Assembly: GCA_003229235.1 (NCBI GenBank)
Contig: QIIH01000330.1
Location: 1 to 6,854, forward strand
Source: Flavobacteriales bacterium
GTDB taxonomy: Bacteria; Bacteroidota; Bacteroidia; Flavobacteriales; Flavobacteriaceae
Length of the DNA: 6,854 bases
Reading direction: 5' to 3'
Both the position numbers and the translations under genes were made by a program. Below, one piece after another: positions 1 to 6,413 of this stretch. The notes beneath the pieces were generated by a model, which saw nothing but the letters and a program-made list of their open reading frames with translations, was not told the origin of the DNA and made no database searches. How positions within the stretch are numbered: the first letter of the stretch is position 1; each line of letters opens with the position of its first letter.

Positions 1-1043
1 CGGTCTTGAGCGGTAGAAAAAAGTTCGAAATCGTAGGTAAGAGCAGCAGCGAAGGTTAAATCTCCTCCGCAAAGACGCAATACTCTATAAGGTAATTTTA
101 AATCTCTCATAATGTCTTTTATATGCTCTACCATTACACCAAAAGCAGCATACGAGTTTTCTGGATGTTCTATTCGAACAATCTCGACCTTGTCGAATTG
201 ATGCAAACGATTAAGCCCACGTACATGCGCTCCGTAAGAGCCAGCTTCTCTTCTGAAACAAGGGGTGTAGCTTGTACAACTAATTGGCAATTGATCTGCT
301 TGCAGTAAATCTCCTCTAAATATGTTAGTTACTGGTACTTCGGCAGTTGGGATTAGATATAAATCGTCGCCTGTAACATGGTACATTTGCCCTTCTTTGT
401 CTGGTAAACTCCCAGTGCCAATCCCAGAAGCTTCGTTTACCAAAAGTGGCACTTGATATTCTGTATAACCGGCAGCAGTATTTTTATCTAAAAAGTAATT
501 AATCATAGCGCGCTGCAAACGAGCACCTTTCCCTATATAAACTGGAAATCCGGCACCAGTAATTTTGGTTCCTAGTTCAAAATCTATCAGGTTGTATTTT
601 TTTGCTAACTCCCAATGAGGTAAAGAACCTTCTGCTAACTTAGGAATATCACCCTCGGCAAAAATCTCGACATTATCATCTTCACTTTGCCCTGCGGGTA
701 CTTGCTCGTTAGGGACATTAGGCAATGTAAAAAGCAGTTCTTGCAGAATATCTGCTTGCTGGTTGAGCTTTTCTTGAAGCTCTTTTGAGTTTTCTTTTAG
801 CTGCGTTGTTCTTTCTTTTAAAACAGTAGCTTCACTAGCCTTCCCGCTTTTAAAAAGCGCTCCAATTTGTTTAGATAGCGAATTAGATTCTGCAAGGCAT
901 TCGTCTAATTTTGCCTGAAACCCCCGACGCGCTTCGTCTGCTATTAATACTTGATCTAAAAGCGAATTTGCATCAATACCGCGCTTAGCCAATGCGGTTG
1001 CAAACTGGTCTTTATTTTGTCGAATTGCGCTTACCTCTAACAT
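1..1043 (-). CDS. serS: Seryl-tRNA synthetase, C-terminus cut by the left window edge
   Basis: SerRS charges tRNA-Ser with serine in the cytoplasm, through seryl-adenylate. The ATG is at 1043-1041 (MLEVSAIRQN), a normal SerRS N-terminus, and 347 codons read without a stop to the window edge. Residues about 1-105 form the helical N-terminal arm rich in Lys, Glu and Gln that family members use to grip the long variable arm of tRNA-Ser. The class II catalytic core follows: TAEVPVTN at 233-240, and motif 2 around FRREAGS at 263-269 followed by GLNRLHQFDKVE. The visible part ends at TYDFELFSTAQD, so roughly the last 75 residues, including motif 3, lie outside; the gene is cut, not broken. The 81-nt gap to the upstream HTTM gene holds a weak -7-like box, CATGTTTG (1076-1083), with no clear -33 partner. 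Own promoter or read-through are both possible. Confidence 0.97.
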   Translation of the reverse strand, partial: MLEVSAIRQNKDQFATALAKRGIDANSLLDQVLIADEARRGFQAKLDECLAESNSLSKQIGALFKSGKASEATVLKERTTQLKENSKELQEKLNQQADILQELLFTLPNVPNEQVPAGQSEDDNVEIFAEGDIPKLAEGSLPHWELAKKYNLIDFELGTKITGAGFPVYIGKGARLQRAMINYFLDKNTAAGYTEYQVPLLVNEASGIGTGSLPDKEGQMYHVTGDDLYLIPTAEVPVTNIFRGDLLQADQLPISCTSYTPCFRREAGSYGAHVRGLNRLHQFDKVEIVRIEHPENSYAAFGVMVEHIKDIMRDLKLPYRVLRLCGGDLTFAAALTYDFELFSTAQD

Positions 1044-1124
1044 GGAATCTGTTAATTTTAAGCTGTAAATTTAAACAAACATGAGCATTAATCACAGTTC
1101 GAAATGAGAAACTTCGAGCCCCGC

Positions 1125-2537
1125 TTAGTTGATTTCTTCTGGGTTTGCGCTTTTCTTTTTAGGCCATGTAATATTAAAGTCACTTTTAGAAGGCACCAAC
1201 CATTCGGAATGTTTAAAATGTTGCCAAGGAGTTGCTCCAAGATCGGTATTAGGTTCGATAAACGGATGATATGTACCCGCATTTACTTTGAGTTGTGCGC
1301 TTACAAAAACGGCAACATCTCTCCCTGCTCCAGCTTCTTTGGCTTTGATGCGTTGTGCAAGTTGCCAAATCATATCGGGCTTGCTTCTAAAAGCACGGTA
1401 TTGTTTTTTGGTGAGCATATTGCGATAACCATAATTTTTCTTGGTAGCGGTAGTGTCTGTTTTGTCTTTTACATAATAGATAACGCGTCCAGACTTTGAT
1501 CTTAACATCATACGCCAGCTTAAGCGATGGCCTTCTTCTGTCCAAAGTACATTGTCTTGAATCGCCCAATGTCTAAGAGGCAAAGCAACCTGAATTAAAA
1601 AGTAAATTATTCCGAAGGCAACAAATAACGTAGCCATCTTTGGAACTTTAATAGCTGTGCCTTGATACAATTCTCTCTTAAGTTTAAACCGTTTTATAAG
1701 GGTAGGTGAGGAGAAAAAGAACAGTGCAAAGGCAATCGACATATATGGGAATATCCCAATTTGAAACACAACCGAATTGAACAAGTGAAAAAACAACGAA
1801 AGCCCCAGCGCTAAGACCCTTGTTTTTTTATTCAGGAACAATGGAATTATTAGCAAGTCGAATAAAATGCCGAAATATGCCATCCCTTGATGCACCCAAG
1901 GCTGTTGTAGAAGGTCTCCAATTAGCCAATAATCGGCTTTGCCTTTCATAAATATACGAGCTACTGTGGCATTTAGCCAATCGGGATAAATTTTTGCCAC
2001 CGCGGCAAAAGTGAACACAATTAATATTTGTAAGATTACGATCAGTTTGCACCAACGGGGCATTGCATTAGTCCTTAATTTGGGATTGAATTTTGCGTCT
2101 AAAGACAAGGCCCTACTGGCAGGGAGCAATACCATCATATAACACAGTAGCATCATTAAATAGTAGTGGTTATTATAAGACGACTTTTGCATCAAATAAA
2201 CTCCCGTCCACATAAGTGCATAGCCTAGCATGCTCCATCGGTATTTTAAGCCCAGCATTACCATAAGCCCAAAAACACCCATGACCGCAAAGTATATATA
2301 CATACCATCCCCTGGTAAAGGCTGCAACCATTCAAAACCAATAAAAGAAAAAGTAAATTCTGGCTCGACAAGTGTACGCCGCACCCAGCCGGTTCCTATT
2401 GCGCCAAAAGCTTCGATACTAATGAGTAAGCCAAAGGCAATTCTAAAGAGCACGAGACCCGTATTATCTATTTGTGTGTATAGTAATTTCTCTGCTTTAG
2501 CCCACATATTCTCTGGCAAATAGTTCATCTTGGGCAA
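1125..2537 (-). CDS. HTTM / vitamin K-dependent gamma-carboxylase-like membrane protein
   Basis: This 470-residue protein has about eight or nine hydrophobic segments, near residues 28-47, 79-97, 101-117, 122-140, 162-181, 218-235, 240-258, 260-277 and 302-320. A soluble C-terminal region of about 150 residues follows. It resembles the gamma-glutamyl carboxylase family: AAVAKIYPDWL (178-188) matches the human segment that holds the catalytic base Lys218, making K182 the equivalent; EEGHRLSWRMMLRSKSG (334-350) is the second family hallmark. The far C-terminal beta-rich part of the animal enzyme is absent, as in other bacterial members. The animal enzyme oxidises vitamin K hydroquinone to drive Glu carboxylation. 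The Leptospira homologue has been reported to epoxidise vitamin K without carboxylating, so the substrate here is unknown; flavobacteria do make menaquinone. Starts at 2537, 2528 and 2507 are all ATG. The first overlaps ribF by 41 nt and the last by 11 nt, like the ribF/pth overlap, so 2507 (460 residues) is quite possible. Confidence 0.9.
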   Translation of the reverse strand: MPKMNYLPENMWAKAEKLLYTQIDNTGLVLFRIAFGLLISIEAFGAIGTGWVRRTLVEPEFTFSFIGFEWLQPLPGDGMYIYFAVMGVFGLMVMLGLKYRWSMLGYALMWTGVYLMQKSSYNNHYYLMMLLCYMMVLLPASRALSLDAKFNPKLRTNAMPRWCKLIVILQILIVFTFAAVAKIYPDWLNATVARIFMKGKADYWLIGDLLQQPWVHQGMAYFGILFDLLIIPLFLNKKTRVLALGLSLFFHLFNSVVFQIGIFPYMSIAFALFFFSSPTLIKRFKLKRELYQGTAIKVPKMATLFVAFGIIYFLIQVALPLRHWAIQDNVLWTEEGHRLSWRMMLRSKSGRVIYYVKDKTDTTATKKNYGYRNMLTKKQYRAFRSKPDMIWQLAQRIKAKEAGAGRDVAVFVSAQLKVNAGTYHPFIEPNTDLGATPWQHFKHSEWLVPSKSDFNITWPKKKSANPEEIN

Positions 2538-3426
2538 TTGCTTTCGTTAATTCTTGAGTAGAATTAAAGTGTTGTTCTTCGCGAATGTGAGCTAAAATTT
2601 GAATAGTCAAATGTTGGTTGTACAAATCGCTATCAAAGTCTAAAAAATAGGTTTCGATGCTTTGTTTGGTTCCACCAACGGTGGGATTTGTGCCAATACT
2701 CATAATCCCTCGACACATCGTATGGTCGAGTATAGCTTGTACTACATAAACTCCTTTTTTTGGAATGATTTTATAGGCCTCATCTATTTTTAAATTGGCG
2801 GTAGCATACCCTAACTTTTTGCCAATTCCTTTTCCTTTTACTATGGTGCCACTTAAACTAAAATGATAGCCCAAATAGGCTTTTGCCGTCTTGATATCAC
2901 CTTCGTTAATAGCTGTTCTAATTTTTGTCGAACTCACCGTAACGGTGTTGATATCCTGCGCGTTTATTTCGTGTACTTCGAAGCCATACGTCTTCCCAAA
3001 ATCGCACAGATCTTCAATATTCGCGTTTCTGTTTCGGCCAAAGCGATGGTCGTGTCCAATTACAACATGTTTTGCGTTGAGCTTGTTTACAAGAATATCT
3101 CGAACAAATTCTATTGCTCTAATTCGCGAAAATGCTACGGTAAAGGGATGAACTATCACATGGGCAATTCCTAAGTTTTCTAGTAAGTGCGTTCGCTCAT
3201 CAATAGTGTTAATCAATTTTATAGGTAAATCTGGTTGTACCACCATCCGCGGATGCGGAAAAAAGGTGAGCACTACCGGCTCGCACTTAGTTTTTTTACT
3301 AATATCGAGAAGCTTGTCTATTATAGATTTGTGCCCTATATGAACTCCATCAAAAGTACCAATAGTCACCACCGTGGGTTTGCTATTGCCGCTTACAAAA
3401 TGGGATATACTGCGTTTATTTTCCAT
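2497..3426 (-). CDS. ribF: Bifunctional riboflavin kinase / FMN adenylyltransferase
   Basis: RibF phosphorylates riboflavin to FMN and then adenylates FMN to FAD in the cytoplasm. At 309 residues it has the normal bifunctional length. The N-terminal nucleotidyltransferase half shows [10 protein letters not shown] (23-32), FFPHPR (55-60), the VIGHDHRFG stretch (122-130) and VSSTKIR (164-170). The C-terminal kinase half shows [11 protein letters not shown] (202-212), [10 protein letters not shown] (243-252) and [12 protein letters not shown] (258-269). The kinase motif usually reads G(F/Y)PTAN; here the proline is alanine (A208, codon GCT), while the Thr and Asn expected to contact nucleotide and metal are kept. 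The ATG at 3426 overlaps the pth stop by 11 nt and the gene's 3' end overlaps the HTTM gene, which points to translational coupling. There is no room for an FMN riboswitch upstream, so flavin feedback at this site is not expected. Confidence 0.97.
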   Translation of the reverse strand: MENKRSISHFVSGNSKPTVVTIGTFDGVHIGHKSIIDKLLDISKKTKCEPVVLTFFPHPRMVVQPDLPIKLINTIDERTHLLENLGIAHVIVHPFTVAFSRIRAIEFVRDILVNKLNAKHVVIGHDHRFGRNRNANIEDLCDFGKTYGFEVHEINAQDINTVTVSSTKIRTAINEGDIKTAKAYLGYHFSLSGTIVKGKGIGKKLGYATANLKIDEAYKIIPKKGVYVVQAILDHTMCRGIMSIGTNPTVGGTKQSIETYFLDFDSDLYNQHLTIQILAHIREEQHFNSTQELTKAIAQDELFAREYVG

Positions 3427-4045
3427 TAAACTGGTTCATGGTAATATCTGTTCCTGCCAACGCAAAAGAAGGGATTGCTTTAATTGCGATATCAAGTCGC
3501 TCGGGGAGTGCTGCATTTTCTTGTTCGTCCCAATCTCCTATTACGTAATCTACTTGTCGCCCTTTAGAAAAAGCATCGCTTATGCCAAACCTAAACCTTG
3601 TATAAGTGGTTGTGCCAAGAGTTGCTTGAATATCTTTAAGCCCATTATGACCTCCGTCTGAACCTTTCTTTTTAATACGTAATTGTCCGAAAGGAAGATT
3701 TAAATCATCGGTTACAACTAGCAAATTTTCTATGGGAATTTTTTCTTTTTCGAGCCAATAACGAACCGATTTTCCGCTTAGGTTCATGTAGGTGCTTGGC
3801 TTGAGTAAGATTAAAGTTCTGCCTTTTACAGATACTTTTGCGATGTCACCAAGCTTGGCAGCTTCGAATGTCGCTTGGTTGGCAGCGGCATAATGTTCTA
3901 CAACTTTGAAACCAATATTGTGACGAGTGTTCTCATATTTTGGACCGATGTTTCCTAAACCTGTTATCAAGAATTTTTTCATGGGGTCTCCTACTATAGT
4001 GGCTTTGAAGCCAATGCCAAAAATGTTTTTTAAAAAGGTGAACAC
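3416..4045 (-). CDS. pth: Peptidyl-tRNA hydrolase (start uncertain)
   Basis: Pth cleaves peptidyl-tRNA released from stalled ribosomes and so recycles tRNA. The frame from GTG at 4045 gives 209 residues; the core starts at the internal ATG at 3982 ([11 protein letters not shown]) and would be 188 residues, close to the E. coli enzyme. Numbered from the GTG, the active site shows NTRHN at 39-43 with His42 matching E. coli His20, [10 protein letters not shown] (82-91), [10 protein letters not shown] (111-120) with Asp113 matching E. coli Asp93, and GGHNGLKDI (131-139). For the short form there is an AGGAG five bases before the ATG, unusual in this phylum, and a terminator just upstream of the GTG. 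For the long form, the 21 extra residues ([10 protein letters not shown]...) are coding-like, and from memory short extensions of this sort occur in flavobacterial Pth. The gene overlaps ribF by 11 nt. Confidence 0.95.
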   Translation of the reverse strand: MFTFLKNIFGIGFKATIVGDPMKKFLITGLGNIGPKYENTRHNIGFKVVEHYAAANQATFEAAKLGDIAKVSVKGRTLILLKPSTYMNLSGKSVRYWLEKEKIPIENLLVVTDDLNLPFGQLRIKKKGSDGGHNGLKDIQATLGTTTYTRFRFGISDAFSKGRQVDYVIGDWDEQENAALPERLDIAIKAIPSFALAGTDITMNQFNGK

Positions 4046-4064
4046 TATTTTTTTTGTAAAAATA

Positions 4065-4104
4065 AAAAGAGTCCGCTTAATTTAACCATTAAGCGGACTC
4101 TTTT
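4065..4104 (-). terminator. Strong intrinsic terminator between rplY and pth
   Basis: A perfect 17-bp inverted repeat (arms 4065-4081 and 4088-4104, six-base loop) lies 19 nt past the rplY stop. On the minus strand the stem runs into TCTTTTTATTTTT, a good U-tract. The plus strand also has TCTTTTATAAT after it, so the element could work both ways, but no plus-strand gene feeds into it. It should end most rplY transcripts. Its end lies only 19 nt before the GTG of pth, so pth must depend on read-through or on a promoter hidden within or downstream of the hairpin. Confidence 0.9.
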
Positions 4105-4123
4105 ATAATAAGTTGTGAAGAAT

Positions 4124-4783
4124 TTATTCTCCAGCAGGAGCTTCTGCGGCTTCGCCATCGGCGGCTGGAGCTGCTTCTCCTTCTGCACCTTCTGCACCTT
4201 CTTCTCCTTCTTCGTCTTCTGTGACTTCTTCTACTATATTACGAGAAGTTCTGATTTGACAAATCACAGTGTTGTCTGTGTGCATAATAGTGTAACCTTC
4301 TGTATCGATACTAGCCGTGTACATTTTGCTACCAATACGCATCTCAGAAATATCGGCTTCGATAAAATCAGGTAGATTTGCGGGTACTGCTTTTATTCGA
4401 AGTTTACGAGTAACAACTCTCAGTACACCACCATTTTTAACTCCTATTGAGCTACCTACAACACGAACAGGAATGTTCATTGTAATTTCTTTGTCGTCAA
4501 AGATTTGGTAAAAGTCGATGTGTAAAATGCGGTCGGTTACAGGGTGAAACTGAATGTCCTGTAATACAGCTTTAAGTTCGCTCCCGTCTGATAGTTTAAT
4601 CATTACAGTGTGTACGTCTGGGGTATACACCAAATTCTTAAACGACAATTCGGGTGCCGAAAAGTGAACTGGGTTATCTCCTCCGTAAACTACGCAAGGA
4701 ACCGCTCCAGCATTACGTAAGGCTTTGGTAGATACCTTGCCCACGCTTTCTCTTTTAGATCCGTTGATTGTAAGTGATTTCAT
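4124..4783 (-). CDS. rplY: 50S ribosomal protein L25/general stress protein Ctc, TL5-type
   Basis: L25 binds loop E of 5S rRNA in the large ribosomal subunit. At 219 residues this is the long Ctc/TL5 form, not the short protein of about 94 residues in E. coli. The N-terminal 5S-binding domain spans about 1-93 ([16 protein letters not shown] at the start, ending near [10 protein letters not shown]). The beta-rich second domain runs about 98-182 ([37 protein letters not shown]). Residues 184-219 are a low-complexity tail of Glu, Ala and Gly ([19 protein letters not shown] and on), very acidic and probably disordered; it includes a 9-bp in-frame duplication encoding GAE twice. The ATG at 4783 lies in an AT-only stretch with a 14-bp palindrome (4787-4800) and no Shine-Dalgarno, typical of this phylum. 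The gene is 187 nt downstream of prs, and a terminator follows it. Confidence 0.97.
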   Translation of the reverse strand: MKSLTINGSKRESVGKVSTKALRNAGAVPCVVYGGDNPVHFSAPELSFKNLVYTPDVHTVMIKLSDGSELKAVLQDIQFHPVTDRILHIDFYQIFDDKEITMNIPVRVVGSSIGVKNGGVLRVVTRKLRIKAVPANLPDFIEADISEMRIGSKMYTASIDTEGYTIMHTDNTVICQIRTSRNIVEEVTEDEEGEEGAEGAEGEAAPAADGEAAEAPAGE

Positions 4784-4861
4784 TTAATTAAATATTTAAT
4801 TTTTCGGTTGACAAGCAAAAAATAAATTTTATTTCTGCTCATTTCATTATATGTAACAGTT

Positions 4862-4882
4862 TTATCCACTCCTTGTGGATAT
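4862..4882. other. Inverted repeat in the rplY leader; also two DnaA-box-like 9-mers
   Basis: TATCCAC (4863-4869) and GTGGATA (4875-4881) form a 7-bp stem with a five-base loop. In the rplY transcript the loop reads AAGGA. The same bases form two opposed 9-mers, TTATCCACT on plus (4862-4870) and ATATCCACA on minus (4882-4874), each one mismatch from the DnaA consensus TTATCCACA. The leader position favours an RNA element, possibly for autoregulation by L25; DnaA binding is the alternative. Neither can be settled from sequence. Confidence 0.4.
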
Positions 4883-4891
4883 AAACGGCTG

Positions 4892-4927
4892 CAAAGATGC
4901 TACTTTTTTTTGTTTGGGAAAAGCAAA
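4892..4927 (-). promoter_or_regulatory. Putative rplY promoter
   Basis: On the minus strand CATCTTTG (4899-4892) matches seven of eight positions of the Bacteroidota -7 box TAnnTTTG. A TTTG at 4927-4924 could be the -33 element, with 24 nt between, one more than the usual 17-23. It would give a leader of about 100 nt that contains the hairpin at 4863-4881. No convincing terminator lies between the prs stop and this site, so rplY may also receive prs transcripts. Confidence 0.4.
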
Positions 4928-4970
4928 TCTCTTCTTTTTTAAAGTGATTTGAGTGATGATAATGAGCTTG

Positions 4971-5912
4971 TTACATCAAAAACTTAGAGCTAATCGATTT
5001 GTTAGAATTTACCGAGTCCATTACTTGTGCAAAAAGAGGAGCACAACTTAAAACTCTAATCTTTGGCGATGTTTTGTCTAGCGGAATTGAATCTGTTACA
5101 ATAAGCTCTTCTAGTTGAGAACTTTCTAAGCGTTCGTAGGCGTTCCCCGAAAGCAATGGATGCGTACAAATTGCACGTACACTCAAGGCGCCGCGTTCTA
5201 TCATGAGGTCTGCCGCTTTGGTAAGCGTACCTGCAGTATCTACCATGTCGTCTACTAATACCACGTTTTTGCCTTCTACATTACCAATCAATTCCATATG
5301 TGAAATCACATTGGCTTTGGCACGTTGTTTATAGCATATTACAACATCGCTTTGCATAGCTTTACTATAGGCATAAGCTCTTTTAGAGCCACCCATATCT
5401 GGCGAAGCAATGGTAAGATTATCTAAATTGAGTTCTTTTAAATAAGGTAAAAATATAGTGGATGCAAAAAGGTGATCTACTGGCTTTTCGAAAAATCCTT
5501 GAATCTGATCGGCATGTAAATCCATGGTAATAATACGAGTTGCACCAGCTGTTTCTAGCATTTTTGCTACTAGCTTGGCCGCAATTGGCACTCTTGGTTT
5601 GTCTTTACGATCTTGTCTTGCCCAACCAAAATATGGTAGAACAGCGGTAATGTGACGGGCAGAAGACCGCTTGGCGGCATCTAACATAAGAAGCATCTCC
5701 ATTAAATGATCACTATTAGGGAACGTAGACCCAATAATAAAAACACGAGCTCCTCTAACTGACTCTTCGAAAGACGGTTGAAACTCTCCATCACTATAGG
5801 TTGAGGTAATCACGTTACCAAGAGGAATACCGTAATGTTGTGCAATATTTTGAGCTAATACTTCACTTTGTTTACAAGCAAAAATCTTTGGTTCGGGGGT
5901 AGTTGAAGACAT
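4971..5912 (-). CDS. prs: Ribose-phosphate pyrophosphokinase (PRPP synthase)
   Basis: Prs makes PRPP from ribose 5-phosphate and ATP, the precursor for purines, pyrimidines, NAD, histidine and tryptophan; the enzyme is cytoplasmic and usually hexameric. Its 313 residues match the class I length. Visible landmarks are TYSDGEF (38-44), LPYFGWARQDRKDKPR (92-107) with the ATP-contacting RQDRK, DLHADQIQGFF (131-141) with the metal/ATP His133, the flexible catalytic loop KQRAKANV (195-202), and the PRPP loop VVLVDDMVDTAGT (217-229). The C-terminus SISSKFLM is also typical. The ATG at 5912 has no Shine-Dalgarno but sits about 20 nt after the predicted transcription start. The gene is divergent from tRNA-Leu. 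No clear terminator was found in the 187 nt before rplY. Confidence 0.98.
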   Translation of the reverse strand: MSSTTPEPKIFACKQSEVLAQNIAQHYGIPLGNVITSTYSDGEFQPSFEESVRGARVFIIGSTFPNSDHLMEMLLMLDAAKRSSARHITAVLPYFGWARQDRKDKPRVPIAAKLVAKMLETAGATRIITMDLHADQIQGFFEKPVDHLFASTIFLPYLKELNLDNLTIASPDMGGSKRAYAYSKAMQSDVVICYKQRAKANVISHMELIGNVEGKNVVLVDDMVDTAGTLTKAADLMIERGALSVRAICTHPLLSGNAYERLESSQLEELIVTDSIPLDKTSPKIRVLSCAPLFAQVMDSVNSNKSISSKFLM

Positions 5913-5939
5913 TAATTACGCTATTTAGTTGGTGGGTTA

Positions 5940-5947
5940 CAAAGGTA
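5940..5947 (-). promoter_or_regulatory. prs promoter, -7 box
   Basis: TACCTTTG on the minus strand is an exact TAnnTTTG -7 box of the Bacteroidota primary sigma factor, 27 nt before the prs ATG. It implies a short leader of about 20 nt. No TTG stands at the usual 17-23 nt upstream, so the -33 element is weak or missing. Confidence 0.6.
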
Positions 5948-5987
5948 AAAAAACTAAGCGTTGGACTCCTATTTTTAGGGCTATTAT

Positions 5988-6020
5988 TTGGGCTGTTTTT
6001 GAATTTATTATGTACTTTTG
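5988..6020 (+). promoter_or_regulatory. tRNA-Leu promoter (-33 TTG and -7 TAnnTTTG)
   Basis: TTG at 5988-5990 and TACTTTTG at 6013-6020 are 22 nt apart, within the 17-23 nt range of the flavobacterial consensus, and the -7 box is exact. Transcription would start about five bases before the mature 5' end of the tRNA at 6032. The site faces the prs promoter, with about 65 nt between the two -7 boxes. Confidence 0.75.
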
Positions 6021-6031
6021 CCGTCCCACTT

Positions 6032-6113
6032 GCCTTGGTGGCGGAACTGGTAGACGCGCTGGATTCAAAATCCAGTATCGTAAGATGTGCGGGTTCGATT
6101 CCCGCCCAAGGTA
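6032..6113 (+). tRNA. tRNA-Leu, anticodon CAA
   Basis: The full class II cloverleaf can be folded. The acceptor stem is 6032-6038 with 6106-6112 (closing with a G-U pair), followed by discriminator A at 6113. The D stem is GCG/CGC (6041-6043, 6055-6057) with GGTAGA in the loop. The anticodon stem is CTGGA/TCCAG (6059-6063, 6071-6075), loop TTCAAAA, anticodon CAA at 6066-6068, which reads UUG. The variable arm 6076-6088 has an ATC/GAT stem, and the T arm is GCGGG-TTCGATT-CCCGC (6089-6105). CCA is not encoded (the next bases are CAA), so it must be added after transcription. Confidence 0.98.
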
Positions 6114-6117
6114 CAAT

Positions 6118-6209
6118 AAGCCAAAAATTGGAGAGAAATGCGAGCGAGCTTCAATAAAAGAAGCTCGCTTCTTTTTTGAAGTAATGCGAAGTGTTTCAAT
6201 TTTTGGCTT
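6118..6209. repeat. 13-bp perfect inverted repeat flanking the tRNA terminator
   Basis: AAGCCAAAAATTG (6118-6130) recurs as its exact reverse complement at 6197-6209, starting five bases after the tRNA. The 66 nt between the arms hold the terminator hairpin, so the whole could fold as a long stem topped by the terminator. It might be the ends of a small (92-bp) non-autonomous element, but no target-site duplication was recognised. Confidence 0.6.
6143..6177 (+). terminator. Intrinsic terminator of tRNA-Leu
   Basis: AGCGAGCTTC (6143-6152) pairs perfectly with GAAGCTCGCT (6160-6169) across a seven-base AT-rich loop and is followed by TCTTTTTT. It lies 29 nt after the mature tRNA end and points in the same direction, so it should close a monocistronic tRNA transcript. 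Confidence 0.9.
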
Positions 6210-6215
6210 TCAAGA

Positions 6216-6268
6216 GGAGCTTGAAGGGAACTTTGGCGAAGCCAAAGAATCTCGCGAAGTGAGTCTTG
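6216..6268 (+). repeat. Hairpin repeat unit, copy 1 (short second domain)
   Basis: The first 40 bases (6216-6255) are identical to 6414-6453 in copy 2. Inside, CTTTGGC-GAA-GCCAAAG (6231-6247) is a 7-bp hairpin whose tip is GCGAAGC, a sequence known to form an unusually stable mini-hairpin in DNA. A second hairpin, CTCGC-GAA-GTGAG (6251-6263), stands where copies 2 and 3 carry a longer domain of about 40 nt. The copy ends GTGAGTCTTG, like GCGAGTTTTG and GGGAGTCTTG in the others. Strand is assigned only for alignment. Confidence 0.85.
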
Positions 6269-6293
6269 CTTCTACATCGACAAACCCACCCTT

Positions 6294-6383
6294 TATCCAC
6301 TTCGTGGGTATCTTCATTAAATGTCCACTGGACATTTAGTTTTGCTTGCAAAACTGCATTACAGTAACCTCCCAAGAGGGGAG
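6294..6383. repeat. Chain of four short-loop hairpins
   Basis: Four stems follow each other: TATCCAC-TTC-GTGGGTA (6294-6310, one G-T pair); TAAATGTCC-ACT-GGACATTTA (6318-6338, 9 bp, triloop); AGTTTTGC-TT-GCAAAACT (6338-6355), sharing base 6338 with the previous one; and CTCCC-AAGAG-GGGAG (6369-6383). The first is near-identical to the rplY leader stem at 4863-4881. The stretch lies between repeat copies 1 and 2 and has no obvious coding frame. Confidence 0.75.
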
Positions 6384-6413
6384 TAGATTAGGTCTTTTAT
6401 GTTTAGATAGCTT

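Noticed and set aside
1076..1083. serS promoter box CATGTTTG on the minus strand
   Set aside because: It matches seven of eight positions of TAnnTTTG but has no TTG at the right distance; kept only as a remark under serS.
1104..1499. 131-codon plus-strand open frame opposite the HTTM gene
   Set aside because: It is the antisense of a clearly recognisable membrane protein; the Cys- and Phe-rich translation has no family features.
3416..3426. FMN riboswitch before ribF
   Set aside because: ribF overlaps pth by 11 nt, leaving no leader.
4862..4882. Replication origin (oriC)
   Set aside because: Two imperfect DnaA-like 9-mers are no more than one expects from one short palindrome; there is no cluster, no clear unwinding element and no dnaA nearby.
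4924..4951. Terminator for prs (CAAATC/GATTTG arms)
   Set aside because: The stem is 6 bp plus 3 bp past a mismatch, and no T-tract follows it on the minus strand.
5903..6339. Overlapping plus-strand open frames of 84 and 136 codons
   Set aside because: Both run straight through tRNA-Leu, its promoter and its terminator and show no protein-family features.
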